A DNA stretch of 64,000 bases from Rhodopseudomonas sp. BR0M22 (GTDB lineage Bacteria > Pseudomonadota > Alphaproteobacteria > Rhizobiales > Xanthobacteraceae), in NCBI RefSeq assembly GCF_010907035.1, contig NZ_QUMK01000004.1, positions 46,442 through 110,441 of the forward strand, in the 5' to 3' direction. The notes under the pieces were generated by a model. It did no database searches. It was not told the DNA's origin and saw only the letters and a program-made list of their open reading frames with translations. Below, piece after piece: positions 44,055-53,791 of the stretch. A program made the position numbers and the translations under genes. Each line of letters begins with the position of its first letter. The stretch's first letter is position 1.

Positions 44055-44319
44055 GCGTACAGACTAGCCGGACAACGGTTGTCGATCGAGGTCGCGCGCC
44101 TCCGTCCTTGCCCCCGAAACCGCGTGGCAAGGAGCTGGGATTGCGCGGCGAGGGGAAGGTCTGGCATTTGTGACGGTTGCTTCGGCGCGCGACAAGAGCG
44201 AAGAGTTCGCCGGCAGATCAAATCTGGATCGCGGATGACCTCGGTCGGAAGCGAGTGCGTGGAGGCAGAAGGTTGATAATGTGTGAACGCCGTTGCCGTG
44301 CCCGGGCAATCCGAGGCTG

Positions 44320-45210
44320 ATGATGCGCCGTCGTTTGCCGTCGCTGATCGCGCTCCGCGCCTTCGAGGCAGTCGGCCGCACCGGCAGTGTACGTGCCGCC
44401 GGAGACGAACTGGCGGTCAGCCATACGGTCGTCTCGCGGCATCTTCAGAATCTGCAGAAGTTTCTCGGCGTTGCTTTGGTCCGCGGCGAGGGACGCGGGG
44501 TCATCTTGACCGAGGCCGGCGTCAGCTTTCACGCGCAGATTTCCCAGGCGTTCGACATCATCGCCCGCGCCACCACGAGCGCACGGCCGGCGTCGCTGCC
44601 GACGCTGAACATCTGGTGCATCCCGGGCATCGCCAACCGTCTGCTGCTGTCCCGTTTGCCTGAATTGACCGGACCGCCGCGCAACTGGGAGGTGAATCTG
44701 CAGCCGACGTTGACCCATCCGGATCTGTCGCGGGCCGAGGCCGACGCCGAGATCGTCTATGCTGACGTGATCGATTCCCGCGGGCCGCTGATGGCCGAGA
44801 TTCTGGTGCGGCCGCGTGTGTTTCCCGTCGCCAGCCCGGCCTATCTGGCGCGCTATCCGGCCATCACCAGTCTCGAGGATCTGTCGAAGATCGCGCTGAT
44901 CCACGAGGAGTCGACCATGCAGTGGACCCGCTGGTTCGAACTGGCGGGTCTCGACGATCTGCCGCCGCTGCGCGGCCAGCGGTTGTGGCACGCCCATCTG
45001 GCGATAGAAGCGGCACGGCTCGGGCAGGGCGTTGCGCTCGGAAACGACGTGCTGGTCGAGGAGGATTTGCGCTCCGGCGCTCTGGTCGAAGTTGTCACCT
45101 CGTCGGTTTATATGGAGACTTATCAGCTCGTTGCGCTGAAGGAGCGGTGGGACGATCCGGAGATCGTTGCATTGCGGAATTGGTTGAAGCGGGTGCTTGC
45201 AGAGATCTAG
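44320..45210 (+). CDS. LysR-family regulator (GcvA type)
   Basis: 296 residues. The HTH is IALRAFEAVGRTGSVRAAGDELAVSHTVVSRHLQNLQ, with SHTVVSRH typical of the GcvA subgroup; the effector domain follows (PRVFPVASPAYLARYP; GQGVALGNDVLVEEDL). It lies 185 bp upstream of gabT in the same direction and is the natural candidate to control the locus that follows. Start ATG at 44320 or the next codon. Confidence 0.88.
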   Translation: MMRRRLPSLIALRAFEAVGRTGSVRAAGDELAVSHTVVSRHLQNLQKFLGVALVRGEGRGVILTEAGVSFHAQISQAFDIIARATTSARPASLPTLNIWCIPGIANRLLLSRLPELTGPPRNWEVNLQPTLTHPDLSRAEADAEIVYADVIDSRGPLMAEILVRPRVFPVASPAYLARYPAITSLEDLSKIALIHEESTMQWTRWFELAGLDDLPPLRGQRLWHAHLAIEAARLGQGVALGNDVLVEEDLRSGALVEVVTSSVYMETYQLVALKERWDDPEIVALRNWLKRVLAEI

Positions 45211-45395
45211 CCGCGCGGGCCGAATGCGAGCCGTCTGGCGACGCGTTGGGCGGTTCGCTCAACAAAGCATCATTCTCTGCTCGCAATGGTGCAGCATTTT
45301 TCGATTGGTGCATGGAAGTCACCAGATCGAACTTACAAGCTGATTGATTGTCCTCTTCGTCGCTTTAGCGTTGTCGTCAGTTCAGGAGAGAGCTG

Positions 45396-46670
45396 ATGAC
45401 GAATAGTGAATTGCTGACGCGCAGGCAGACAGCTGTCGTGCGGGGTGTCAGCCAAGCCACGCCGGTTTTTGCAGAGCGTGCGCTGAATAGCGAGATCTGG
45501 GACGTCGAGGGCAAGCGTTACGTCGATTTCGCCGGCGGCATCGCCGTGCTCAACACCGGTCATTGCCATCCGCGCATCGTCGCGGCGATCCGCGAACAGC
45601 TCGACCGCTTCACGCATACCTGCTTCCAGGTGGCGCCCTACGAGGGTTACATCAAACTCGCCGAGCGCCTAAATCAATTAGCGCCGATCAACGGGCCGCT
45701 GAAGTCGATCCTGCTCAGCACAGGCGCGGAAGCCACCGAGAACGCGGTCAAGATCGCGCGCGCGGCGACCGGGCGCAGCGGCGTCATCGCCTTCACCGGC
45801 GGCTTTCATGGACGTACCGCGTTCGCCTCGGCGATGACCGGCAAGGTCATTCCCTACAAGAAGGCGCTCGGCCCGCCGCTGCCGGGCGTCTGGCATGTGC
45901 CGTTCCCTGTGGTCGGTGGCGACGTCTCCGTCGAGGATGCGCTGCGCTGCGTGTCGTTCGTGTTCAAGGCCGATATCGATGCGTCGCAGGTCGCCGCGAT
46001 CATTATCGAGCCTGTGCAGGGCGAGGGCGGCTTCCATCAGGCGCCGCCCGAACTGATGCGCGGTTTGCGCAGGCTGTGCGACGAGAACGGCATCGTGCTG
46101 ATTGCCGACGAAGTGCAGACCGGCTTCGGTCGCACCGGCAAGATGTTCGCGATGGAGCATTACGACGTTCAGGCCGACATCGTCTGCGTCGCCAAGAGTC
46201 TCGCCGGCGGCCTGCCGTTGTCGGGCGTGATCGGCCGCGCCGCGATCATGGATGCGGCCGAACCGGGCGGCCTCGGTGGCACCTATGCGGGCAATCCGCT
46301 GGCCTGCGCCGCCGCGCTCGCGGTTCTCGACGTGTTTGAAGAAGAGAATTTGATCGCGCGTGCAAACCAGATCGGCGAACGACTGCGCAACGCGATCGAT
46401 CGCTTCGCGCTGTCGAATACGCTGGTGCCGACTTCCGTGGCGCGCGGTCCGGGCGCGATGGTCGCCTTCGACATCCTCAAGCAGCGCGGCAGCAACGAGC
46501 CCGACGCGGAGATGACCAAGCGGGTGACGCGGCTTGCTCACGAGAACGGCCTGATCCTGCTGTCGTGCGGCACCGCGGCCAACACCATTCGCATCCTGGT
46601 GCCGCTGACCGCTTCCGACGAGATCGTCGACGAGGGGCTGGCGATTCTGGAGCGTTGCCTCGCTGCGTAG
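45396..46670 (+). CDS. gabT: 4-aminobutyrate aminotransferase
   Basis: 424 residues, class III PLP aminotransferase. LLSTGAEATENAVKIARA, GGFHGRTAFASAMTGK, EPVQGEGGF, ADEVQTGFGRTGKMF and the PLP Lys267 in CVAKSLAGGLPLSG are the GabT-type signatures; Asp238 contacts the pyridine nitrogen. It converts GABA and 2-oxoglutarate to succinate semialdehyde and glutamate, feeding the dehydrogenase encoded next. CAGGAGAG precedes the ATG. Confidence 0.92.
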   Translation: MTNSELLTRRQTAVVRGVSQATPVFAERALNSEIWDVEGKRYVDFAGGIAVLNTGHCHPRIVAAIREQLDRFTHTCFQVAPYEGYIKLAERLNQLAPINGPLKSILLSTGAEATENAVKIARAATGRSGVIAFTGGFHGRTAFASAMTGKVIPYKKALGPPLPGVWHVPFPVVGGDVSVEDALRCVSFVFKADIDASQVAAIIIEPVQGEGGFHQAPPELMRGLRRLCDENGIVLIADEVQTGFGRTGKMFAMEHYDVQADIVCVAKSLAGGLPLSGVIGRAAIMDAAEPGGLGGTYAGNPLACAAALAVLDVFEEENLIARANQIGERLRNAIDRFALSNTLVPTSVARGPGAMVAFDILKQRGSNEPDAEMTKRVTRLAHENGLILLSCGTAANTIRILVPLTASDEIVDEGLAILERCLAA

Positions 46671-46692
46671 CAAAAGGCGCGCTGGCGCCGAA

Positions 46693-48159
46693 ATGGGACT
46701 AATCGAGATGCTGATGCCGAGTGATCCCGGCCTGTTGGCCGAGCGCTGCCTGATTGGCGGCAAGTGGTGTGGCGAGCCGGTCGATGCCGTTTTCAACCCG
46801 GCGACGGGAGAGCGTATCGGCGCGGTGCCGCGGTTCGGTGCGGACGAAGCCGAGGAGGCGGTGCGCGCCGCCGACATCGCATTCCGGCAGTGGTCGAAGC
46901 TGCTCGCCAAGCAGCGCGCGACCATGCTGCGGGCGTGGTTCGATCAGATCATGGCCAACCGCGAAGACTTGGCGCTGCTGTTGACGCGGGAGCAGGGCAA
47001 GCCGCTCGCCGAGGCGCTCGGCGAGATCGACTACGCGGCATCGTTCGTCGAATTCTACGCCGAGGAAGCCCGGCGCATTTACGGCGAGACCATTCCGTCG
47101 CATCGCGCCGATGCCCGCACGATGGTGATCCGTCAGCCGGTTGGGGTCGTCGCCGCCATCACGCCGTGGAATTTCCCGGCCGCGATGATCACCCGCAAGG
47201 TCGCGCCGGCACTCGCCGCCGGCTGCACCGTGGTGATCAAGCCGGCGCCCGAAACGCCGCTGACGGCGCTGGCGCTCGGCGTGCTGGCGCAGCGCGCCGG
47301 CTTTCCACCGGGCGTGCTCAACATCGTCACCGGGGATGCGCCGGCGATCGGCAAGGCGTGGACGGAACATCCGACCGTGCGGGCGATCAGCTTCACCGGC
47401 TCGACCGAGGTCGGCAAGATCTTGATGCGCCAGGCTGCTTCGACCGTGAAGAAGGTCGGGCTTGAGCTCGGCGGCAATGCGCCCTTCATTGTGTTCGACG
47501 ATGCCGATCTCGATGCGGCGGTCGAGGGCGTGATCACCTCGAAGTTTCGCAACATGGGCCAGACCTGCGTGTGCGCCAATCGCATCTATGCGCAGGAAGG
47601 CATCTACGACGCCTTCGTGGAGAAGCTCACCGCCAAGGTGACGAGCCTGCAGGTCGGCAACGGCGTCGATGCCGGCGTGACTCAGGGCCCGCTGATCACC
47701 AAGGAGGCGCTCGCGAAGGTCGAGCGCCATGTCGCCGATGCTGTCGGCAAGGGCGCCAAGGTGGTTCTCGGTGGCAAGCGGCATGCGCTGGGGCGCACCT
47801 TCTTCGAGCCGACAGTGCTGGCCGGCGTCACCACCGCCATGCTGATCACCCGCGAGGAGACCTTCGGTCCGGTCGCGCCGGTGTATCGCTTCACCGACGA
47901 AGCCGACGTCATCGCGCAGGCCAACGACTCGCCGTTCGGTCTGGCGTCCTACTTCTACGCCCGCGATCTCGGCCGCGTATTCCGGGTCGCCGAGGCGCTG
48001 GAGTCCGGCATGGTCGGCGTCAACTCGGCGCTGCTCGGGGCGGATGTGGTGCCGTTCGGCGGCGTCAAGCAGTCCGGACTGGGCCGCGAAGGTTCGCGCC
48101 ACGGCATCGAGGAGTATGTCGAGACCAAGTACATCCTGCTCGGCGGCCTCGACCGCTGA
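46693..48159 (+). CDS. gabD: Succinate-semialdehyde dehydrogenase (NADP+)
   Basis: 488 residues, aldehyde dehydrogenase fold. TPWNFPAAMITRKVAPALAAG is the cofactor strand, FTGSTEVGK the Rossmann glycine motif, Glu258 in LELGGNAPF the general base and Cys292 in GQTCVCANR the nucleophile. The C-V-C arrangement after the nucleophile is characteristic of GabD. It oxidises succinate semialdehyde to succinate. It follows gabT by 22 nt. Confidence 0.93.
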   Translation: MGLIEMLMPSDPGLLAERCLIGGKWCGEPVDAVFNPATGERIGAVPRFGADEAEEAVRAADIAFRQWSKLLAKQRATMLRAWFDQIMANREDLALLLTREQGKPLAEALGEIDYAASFVEFYAEEARRIYGETIPSHRADARTMVIRQPVGVVAAITPWNFPAAMITRKVAPALAAGCTVVIKPAPETPLTALALGVLAQRAGFPPGVLNIVTGDAPAIGKAWTEHPTVRAISFTGSTEVGKILMRQAASTVKKVGLELGGNAPFIVFDDADLDAAVEGVITSKFRNMGQTCVCANRIYAQEGIYDAFVEKLTAKVTSLQVGNGVDAGVTQGPLITKEALAKVERHVADAVGKGAKVVLGGKRHALGRTFFEPTVLAGVTTAMLITREETFGPVAPVYRFTDEADVIAQANDSPFGLASYFYARDLGRVFRVAEALESGMVGVNSALLGADVVPFGGVKQSGLGREGSRHGIEEYVETKYILLGGLDR

Positions 48160-48209
48160 CACTGCCAGCTGCATTGGGACGAATTTCAGATCCAGGGGAG
48201 AGACGAGAC

Positions 48210-49508
48210 GTGGCGACTGAGACATTGACGAAATCGGATGTGATCACCGAGAGCCTGCGTGCTGCTGTCGATCGCAACTTCGACGACCAGGTCGCGTTTC
48301 TCCAGCGCATGGTGCAGTTCCGCAGCCTGCGCGGCGAGGAAGCGCCGCAGCAGGAATGGCTGGCGCAGCAATTCGCCGATCGTGGCTACAAGGTCGACAC
48401 TTTCAGTCTCGCCGACGTCGATATCGCCAGCCACCCCAAGGCGGCGCCGATGGACACGATCGATCCCGCCGGCTCGATGCAGGTCGTCGCCACCCCGGAC
48501 TTCGACGGCAAAGGCCGCAGCCTGATCCTGCAGGGACATATCGACGTGGTGCCGGAAGGTCCGGTCGATCTGTGGAGCGATCCGCCGTTCGCCGCCACTG
48601 TTCGCGACGGCTGGATGATCGGCCGCGGCGCGCAGGACATGAAGGGTGGCGTGTCGGCGATGATCTTCGCGCTCGATGCGATCCGCACCGCCGGCTACGT
48701 CCCCGATGCGCACGTCCATGTGCAGACGGTGACCGAAGAAGAAAGCACCGGTAACGGCGCTCTCTCGACCCTGATGCGCGGCTATCGTGCCGATGCCTGC
48801 CTGATCCCGGAGCCGACCGGCCACACGCTGACGCGCGCCCAGGTCGGTGCGGTCTGGTTCCGGCTGCGGGTGCGCGGCACGCCGGTGCATGTCGCTTACT
48901 CCGAGACCGGCACCAGCGCCATCCTGTCGGCGATGCATCTGATCCGTGCGTTCGAGGAGTACACCAAGAAGCTCAACGCGCAGGCGGTACGTGATCCTTG
49001 GTTCGGTCAGGTCAAGAACCCGATCAAGTTCAACGTCGGCATCATCAAGGGCGGCGATTGGGCGAGCTCCACCTCCGCCTGGTGCGAGCTGGATTGCCGG
49101 CTCGGCCTGCTGACCGGTGATACGCCCGAACAGGCGATGCGCGGTATCGAACAATGCCTTGCCGAAGCGCAAGCGAGCGACACGTTCCTGTCGGAGAATC
49201 CGGCCGAGCTGGTCTGGAGCGGATTCAAGGCCGATCCGGCGGTCTGCGAACCGGGCAGTGAAGCCGAAGCGGCGCTCACCGTCGCGCATCAGGCGGCCTT
49301 CAAGGCGCCGCTGGATGCGCGGCTGTCGACCGCCGTCAACGACACGCGCTACTATTCGGTCGACTACGGCATCCCGGCGCTGTGCTATGGACCCTACGGC
49401 GAAGGGCCGCACGCGTTCGACGAGCGCATCGACCTCGAAAGTCTGCGCAAGACGACGCTGAGCATCGCGCTGTTCGTTGCCGAGTGGTGCGGGCTGAGGA
49501 AGCTGTGA
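48210..49508 (+). CDS. M20-family amidohydrolase (ArgE/DapE/carboxypeptidase type)
   Basis: 432 residues. Metal ligands are visible: His110 and Asp112 in LQGHIDVVP, Asp143 in GRGAQDMKGG, and the Glu pair 176-177 in TVTEEEST; the dimerisation domain spans about 205-325. It hydrolyses an N-acyl amino acid or peptide bond with two zinc ions. The start is a GTG preceded by GGGGAGAG. Within this locus it may release GABA or a glutamyl product; annotations as acetylornithine deacetylase would be too specific. Confidence 0.87.
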   Translation: MATETLTKSDVITESLRAAVDRNFDDQVAFLQRMVQFRSLRGEEAPQQEWLAQQFADRGYKVDTFSLADVDIASHPKAAPMDTIDPAGSMQVVATPDFDGKGRSLILQGHIDVVPEGPVDLWSDPPFAATVRDGWMIGRGAQDMKGGVSAMIFALDAIRTAGYVPDAHVHVQTVTEEESTGNGALSTLMRGYRADACLIPEPTGHTLTRAQVGAVWFRLRVRGTPVHVAYSETGTSAILSAMHLIRAFEEYTKKLNAQAVRDPWFGQVKNPIKFNVGIIKGGDWASSTSAWCELDCRLGLLTGDTPEQAMRGIEQCLAEAQASDTFLSENPAELVWSGFKADPAVCEPGSEAEAALTVAHQAAFKAPLDARLSTAVNDTRYYSVDYGIPALCYGPYGEGPHAFDERIDLESLRKTTLSIALFVAEWCGLRKL

Positions 49509-51088
49509 TGGTGATCGCAGCCGTGTCGACCTCCGCCACACAATCGATGACCGGGGCCGACCGGCTGTGCGACGCGCTGCTGGCCCACGACGTCGACGTG
49601 TGTTTCGCCAATCCCGGCACCTCGGAGATGCACTTCGTCGCGGCGCTCGATCGTCAGCCGCGGATGCGGTGCATCCTCGGCCTGTTCGAGGGCGTCGTCA
49701 CCGGCGCGGCCGACGGCTACGCCCGGATGAGCGACCGCCCGGCGGCGACCCTGCTGCATCTCGGCCCCGGCCTCGCCAATGGCCTGGCGAACATGCACAA
49801 CGCCCGGCGCGCGCATTCGCCGATGATCAACATCGTCGGCGATCACGCGGTCGAGCATCTGCCGCTGGATTCGCCGCTGACAAGCGACATCGACTCCCTG
49901 GCGCGGCCGATGTCGCGCTGGGTCAGGCGGATCGCCGACCCGACCCGGATCGATCATGACGTCGCCGAGGCCTGGGCACAGAGCATGGCGCCCGGCATCT
50001 CGACCCTGATCCTGCCCGCCGACATGGCGTGGAACGAGCACGTCTATCGCGAAGATCTCGCGCGCGGAGAACGTCTGCCGCAAGCGCCGCTCGAACAGGC
50101 AACGGTCGCCCGCGTCGGTGCAGCCATCCGCGGCGGCCGCAAGGTTGTTCTGTTGCTGACCGGCGCCGCGTTGCGCGAGGGAGCGCTGCGGATCGCGGAC
50201 GGCATTCGTCGCGCTACTGGTGTGGAGATTTACGCCCAGGGCAGCAACGGCAGGATCGAGCGTGGCCGCGGTCGCGCACCGATCGCCAAGCTGCCGATGA
50301 CGCATGAGGGCGGTGGGCCGTTGCTGCGCGGCGTCGACATGCTGGTGCTGATCGGCGCCAAGGAGCCGGTATCGTTCTTCGCTTATCCGAACCGGCAGGG
50401 CCGGCTGGCGCCACCGTCGTGCGAGATCGTGCGATTGGCCGGCCCCGATCAGGATTTGCCGCATGCGCTGGCATGGCTGGCGGACGAGGTGGGTGTCAAA
50501 ATCGATGCGTCGCCGATGGCGACCTCGGCGCCGGAGAACCCGAGCAACGGCGCTCTCACCGTGGATGCTGTGAACCGCCTCGTTGCTGCGCGGCTTCCAG
50601 AGCAGGCGATCATTTGCGACGAGGCGCTGACTTCGTCGGGCTTCTTCGATTATTCCTACGACGCTCCGCCGCACGACTATCTGCAGATCACCGGTGGGGC
50701 GATCGGAATCGGCATTCCGATGGCCGCCGGCGCGGCGGTCGCGTGCCCCGACCGCAAGGTGATCAACCTGCAGGCCGACGGCAGCGGCATGTACACGGTG
50801 CAGGGGCTGTGGACCCACGCCCGCGAAAATCTCGACGTCGTCACCATCGTGTTCTCGAACCGCTCCTACGCCACGCTGTGGGGCGAGATGAGCAAGGTGG
50901 GCGCGCAGACGCCGGGACGTAATGCGCAGCGAATGCTGCAGCTCGATCAACCCGAACTCGACTGGACTAAGCTGGCCGGCGGGCTCGGCGTCGAATCCAG
51001 TCGGGTTTCGACGGTGTCGGAGTTCTCGCGCGCGCTCGACGCCGCGCTCGGCCGGCGCGGTCCGTACCTGATCGAGGCCATAGTGTGA
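49508..51088 (+). CDS. ThDP-dependent enzyme, acetolactate synthase/benzoylformate decarboxylase-like
   Basis: 526 residues. The cofactor-activating Glu61 lies in LGLFEGVVTGAADGYAR, and the ThDP/Mg motif is QADGSGMYTVQGLWTHAREN followed by the Asn-containing loop FSNRSYATLWGEM. The middle domain lacks an obvious FAD-binding region, so decarboxylase or lyase activity is more likely than acetolactate synthesis. The ATG overlaps the previous stop by 1 nt, so it is co-translated with the M20 enzyme. Substrate unknown. Confidence 0.85.
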   Translation: MVIAAVSTSATQSMTGADRLCDALLAHDVDVCFANPGTSEMHFVAALDRQPRMRCILGLFEGVVTGAADGYARMSDRPAATLLHLGPGLANGLANMHNARRAHSPMINIVGDHAVEHLPLDSPLTSDIDSLARPMSRWVRRIADPTRIDHDVAEAWAQSMAPGISTLILPADMAWNEHVYREDLARGERLPQAPLEQATVARVGAAIRGGRKVVLLLTGAALREGALRIADGIRRATGVEIYAQGSNGRIERGRGRAPIAKLPMTHEGGGPLLRGVDMLVLIGAKEPVSFFAYPNRQGRLAPPSCEIVRLAGPDQDLPHALAWLADEVGVKIDASPMATSAPENPSNGALTVDAVNRLVAARLPEQAIICDEALTSSGFFDYSYDAPPHDYLQITGGAIGIGIPMAAGAAVACPDRKVINLQADGSGMYTVQGLWTHARENLDVVTIVFSNRSYATLWGEMSKVGAQTPGRNAQRMLQLDQPELDWTKLAGGLGVESSRVSTVSEFSRALDAALGRRGPYLIEAIV

Positions 51089-51170
51089 TGCAGAGGTCGG
51101 TGTCGATGCCATCGCCGCCGGCCACGACGACGAACGATCTAATTCGACTCAACTCAACGCGGGGGATCTC

Positions 51171-52760
51171 ATGAACAGACGCGAATTCACCAAGCTCGGC
51201 CTGCTCGCTGGCGCAGTCGGCATCGGCGGGATCCCGCTCGGCGTTACACGCGCGGTTGGACAAACCCGCGGCGGAACGCTCAACACCATCATTCAGCCGG
51301 AGCCGCCGATCCTGGTCACCGCGCTCAACCAGCAGCAGCCGACGCTGACCTTGGGCGGCAAGATCTACGAGAGCTTGCTGCGCTACGATTTCGATCTCAA
51401 GCCGCTGCCGGGCCTGGCGCAGTCCTGGGAAGTGTCGCCCGACAAGCTGACCTACACCTTCAAGCTGTTCCCCAACATCACCTTCCATGACGGCACGCCG
51501 CTGACTTCGGAAGACGTGGTGTTCTCGATCACCAAGATTCTGATGGAGAACCACGCGCGGGCGCGCAACACCTTCTCGCGCATCGACAAGGCCGAGGCGC
51601 CGGACCCGCTCACCGTGGTCTTCACCTTGAAGAAGCCGTTCGCACCATTCCTGACCGCGTTCGATTGCACCACGGCGCCGATCGTGCCGAAGCACATCTA
51701 CGAGGGCACCGACTATCGCAAGAATCCGGCCAATGCGAAGGCGATCGGCTCCGGTCCGTTCAAACTGAAAGAGTGGGTGCGCGGTTCGCACGTCCATCTC
51801 GTCAGACACGAAGGCTATTATCGTCCGAACGAACCGGTTCTCGACGAGATCATCTACCGCGTAATCCCGGATTCCGCCTCGCGCTCGGTGGCGCTGGAGC
51901 AGGGAACGGTCCAACTCACGCAGTGGACCGACGTCGAACTGTTCGAGGTGCCGCGGCTGTCGAAGTTGCCCAACCTGACAATGACGACCAAGGGCTACGA
52001 GTTCTTCGCGCCGCATACATGGTTGGAGATCAATAACCGGATCGCGCCGATGAACGACAAGCGGTTCCGGCAGGCGGTGATGTATGCGATCGACCGCAAG
52101 GCGCTGCTGAACCGGATCTATTTCGGCCTCGGCAAGGTCGCGACCGGTCCGGTGTCGTCGAAGACGAAGTTCTACGAAAAGGACGTCAAGAAGTACGACT
52201 TCTCGCCGGAGAAGGCGAAGGCGTTGCTCGACGAGATGGGGCTGAAGCCTGGCCCGGACGGCAAGCGCGTGACGATTCCCTTCCTGGTGCCGCCGTATGG
52301 CGAGACGCATCAGCGCACCGCCGAGTTCCTGCGCCAGTCGCTCGCTCGCGTCGGCATCGATCTTCAGTTGCAGGGAATCGACGTCGCCGGCTGGGCCGAA
52401 AAGTTCAGCAACTGGGATTTTTCGATGACCACCACCACGGTCTATCAGTTCGGTGATCCAGCGCTCGGCGTGTCGCGGAGCTACGTCTCCACCAACATCC
52501 GCAAGGGCATCCTGTTTTCCAACACCTGCGGCTATTCCAATCCGGAAGTCGATCGGCTGTTCGAGGAAGCGGCGGTGGCGACGACCGACGACAAGCGCCA
52601 GGAGCACTACAGCGCGCTTCAGAAGATCATGGTCGAGGAGGTTCCGGTCGCCTGGTTGCTGGAAATCGATTACCCGAACCTCATGGATAAGCGACTGAAG
52701 AACGTGATCACGACGGCGATCGGTGTGCATGACACCTTCGGCACGGTTTCGTTCGGATGA
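51171..52760 (+). CDS. Peptide/opine-type ABC transporter binding protein (SBP family 5)
   Basis: 529 residues. The N-terminus NRREFTKLG followed by a hydrophobic run is a Tat-type twin-Arg signal. The family 5 pattern follows: PGLAQSWEVSPDKLTYTFKL, FHDGTPLTSEDVVFSI, then AIGSGPFKLKEWVRGSHVHL and a C-terminal lobe. It captures dipeptides or related amino compounds in the periplasm for the permeases that follow; the next start codon overlaps its stop by 4 nt. Confidence 0.9.
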   Translation: MNRREFTKLGLLAGAVGIGGIPLGVTRAVGQTRGGTLNTIIQPEPPILVTALNQQQPTLTLGGKIYESLLRYDFDLKPLPGLAQSWEVSPDKLTYTFKLFPNITFHDGTPLTSEDVVFSITKILMENHARARNTFSRIDKAEAPDPLTVVFTLKKPFAPFLTAFDCTTAPIVPKHIYEGTDYRKNPANAKAIGSGPFKLKEWVRGSHVHLVRHEGYYRPNEPVLDEIIYRVIPDSASRSVALEQGTVQLTQWTDVELFEVPRLSKLPNLTMTTKGYEFFAPHTWLEINNRIAPMNDKRFRQAVMYAIDRKALLNRIYFGLGKVATGPVSSKTKFYEKDVKKYDFSPEKAKALLDEMGLKPGPDGKRVTIPFLVPPYGETHQRTAEFLRQSLARVGIDLQLQGIDVAGWAEKFSNWDFSMTTTTVYQFGDPALGVSRSYVSTNIRKGILFSNTCGYSNPEVDRLFEEAAVATTDDKRQEHYSALQKIMVEEVPVAWLLEIDYPNLMDKRLKNVITTAIGVHDTFGTVSFG

Positions 52761-53779
52761 GAGCGCTAGCCCTGTCAATCACCGGCAGCCGCGGCGTGGC
52801 GATCGCGATTGCGATCGCCCAGTGGTTGGTGCGGTTCGTCGCGGTGGTCCTGGTGATCGCCACGTTCAACTTCGTGCTGGTGCATGCAGCGCCAGGAGAT
52901 CCCGCACAGGTGATGGCCGGGCAGAGTGGGTCGGCCGACGAACAGATGCTGGCCCAGCTTCGCGCCGAGTACGGCCTGGACAAGCCGTACCCGGTGCAAC
53001 TCGCGATCTACCTGAAGCGGATCGTGACGCTGGATCTCGGCTATTCCTATCGGCAGCAGCGCAGCGTGCTGTCGCTGATCGCCGAGCGCCTGCCGGCGAC
53101 TCTGCTGCTGACCTGCAGCGCGTTCCTGCTGTCGCTCGTTGCTGGTGTCTCGCTCGGCACTTTGGCCGGCGTGCGCGCTGGGAAATGGTCGGACACTGCG
53201 CTGACGATCATCTCCCTGTTTCTCTACGCGATGCCCGTGTTCTGGCTCGGCCTGATGCTGGTGTTGCTGTTCTCTGTGAAGCTCGATTGGCTGCCGGCGT
53301 TCGGTTATGTCAGCATCGGTGTGCCGATGACGCCATTCGAACGTGTCGTGGACATCGCGGCCCATATGGTGCTGCCCGTCGTGTCGCTCGGTTCCGTGCT
53401 GATGGCGATCTATGCGCGACTGATGCGTTCCGCGATCATCGACGTCGCGCACCAGGATTTCATCAAGACCGCGCGCGCCAAGGGACTGAAGCGCGGCCAG
53501 ATCATCTTCCGCCACATGCTTCGCAACGCGGTGCTGCCGGTGGTCACCGTTGCCGGCATGCAGGCCGGCACGCTGGTGGGCGGCTCGGTGGTGATCGAAA
53601 CGGTGTTCGCCTGGCCCGGGCTCGGCCGGCTGACCTTCGATTCCGTGTTGCAGCGCGACTATCCGCTGATGCTCGGAATCTTCTTGGTGATGTCGGTGAT
53701 CGTGATCGTGCTGAACTTCCTCACCGACACGATCTACCGGATCGTCGATCCGCGCGTATCGCTGCGCGCGGCGTCCTGA
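52757..53779 (+). CDS. Dipeptide-type ABC transporter permease (DppB-like)
   Basis: 340 residues, six main membrane segments. The N-terminal block ATFNFVLVHAAPGDPAQVMAGQ and the DppB cytoplasmic loop KTARAKGLKRGQIIFRHMLRNAVLPVVTV (EAA motif) are clear. An unusual N-terminal stretch of about 15 residues precedes the first segment. It pairs with the DppC-type protein encoded 12 nt downstream. Confidence 0.9.
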   Translation: MRALALSITGSRGVAIAIAIAQWLVRFVAVVLVIATFNFVLVHAAPGDPAQVMAGQSGSADEQMLAQLRAEYGLDKPYPVQLAIYLKRIVTLDLGYSYRQQRSVLSLIAERLPATLLLTCSAFLLSLVAGVSLGTLAGVRAGKWSDTALTIISLFLYAMPVFWLGLMLVLLFSVKLDWLPAFGYVSIGVPMTPFERVVDIAAHMVLPVVSLGSVLMAIYARLMRSAIIDVAHQDFIKTARAKGLKRGQIIFRHMLRNAVLPVVTVAGMQAGTLVGGSVVIETVFAWPGLGRLTFDSVLQRDYPLMLGIFLVMSVIVIVLNFLTDTIYRIVDPRVSLRAAS

Positions 53780-53791
53780 GCGGAGGGTGGG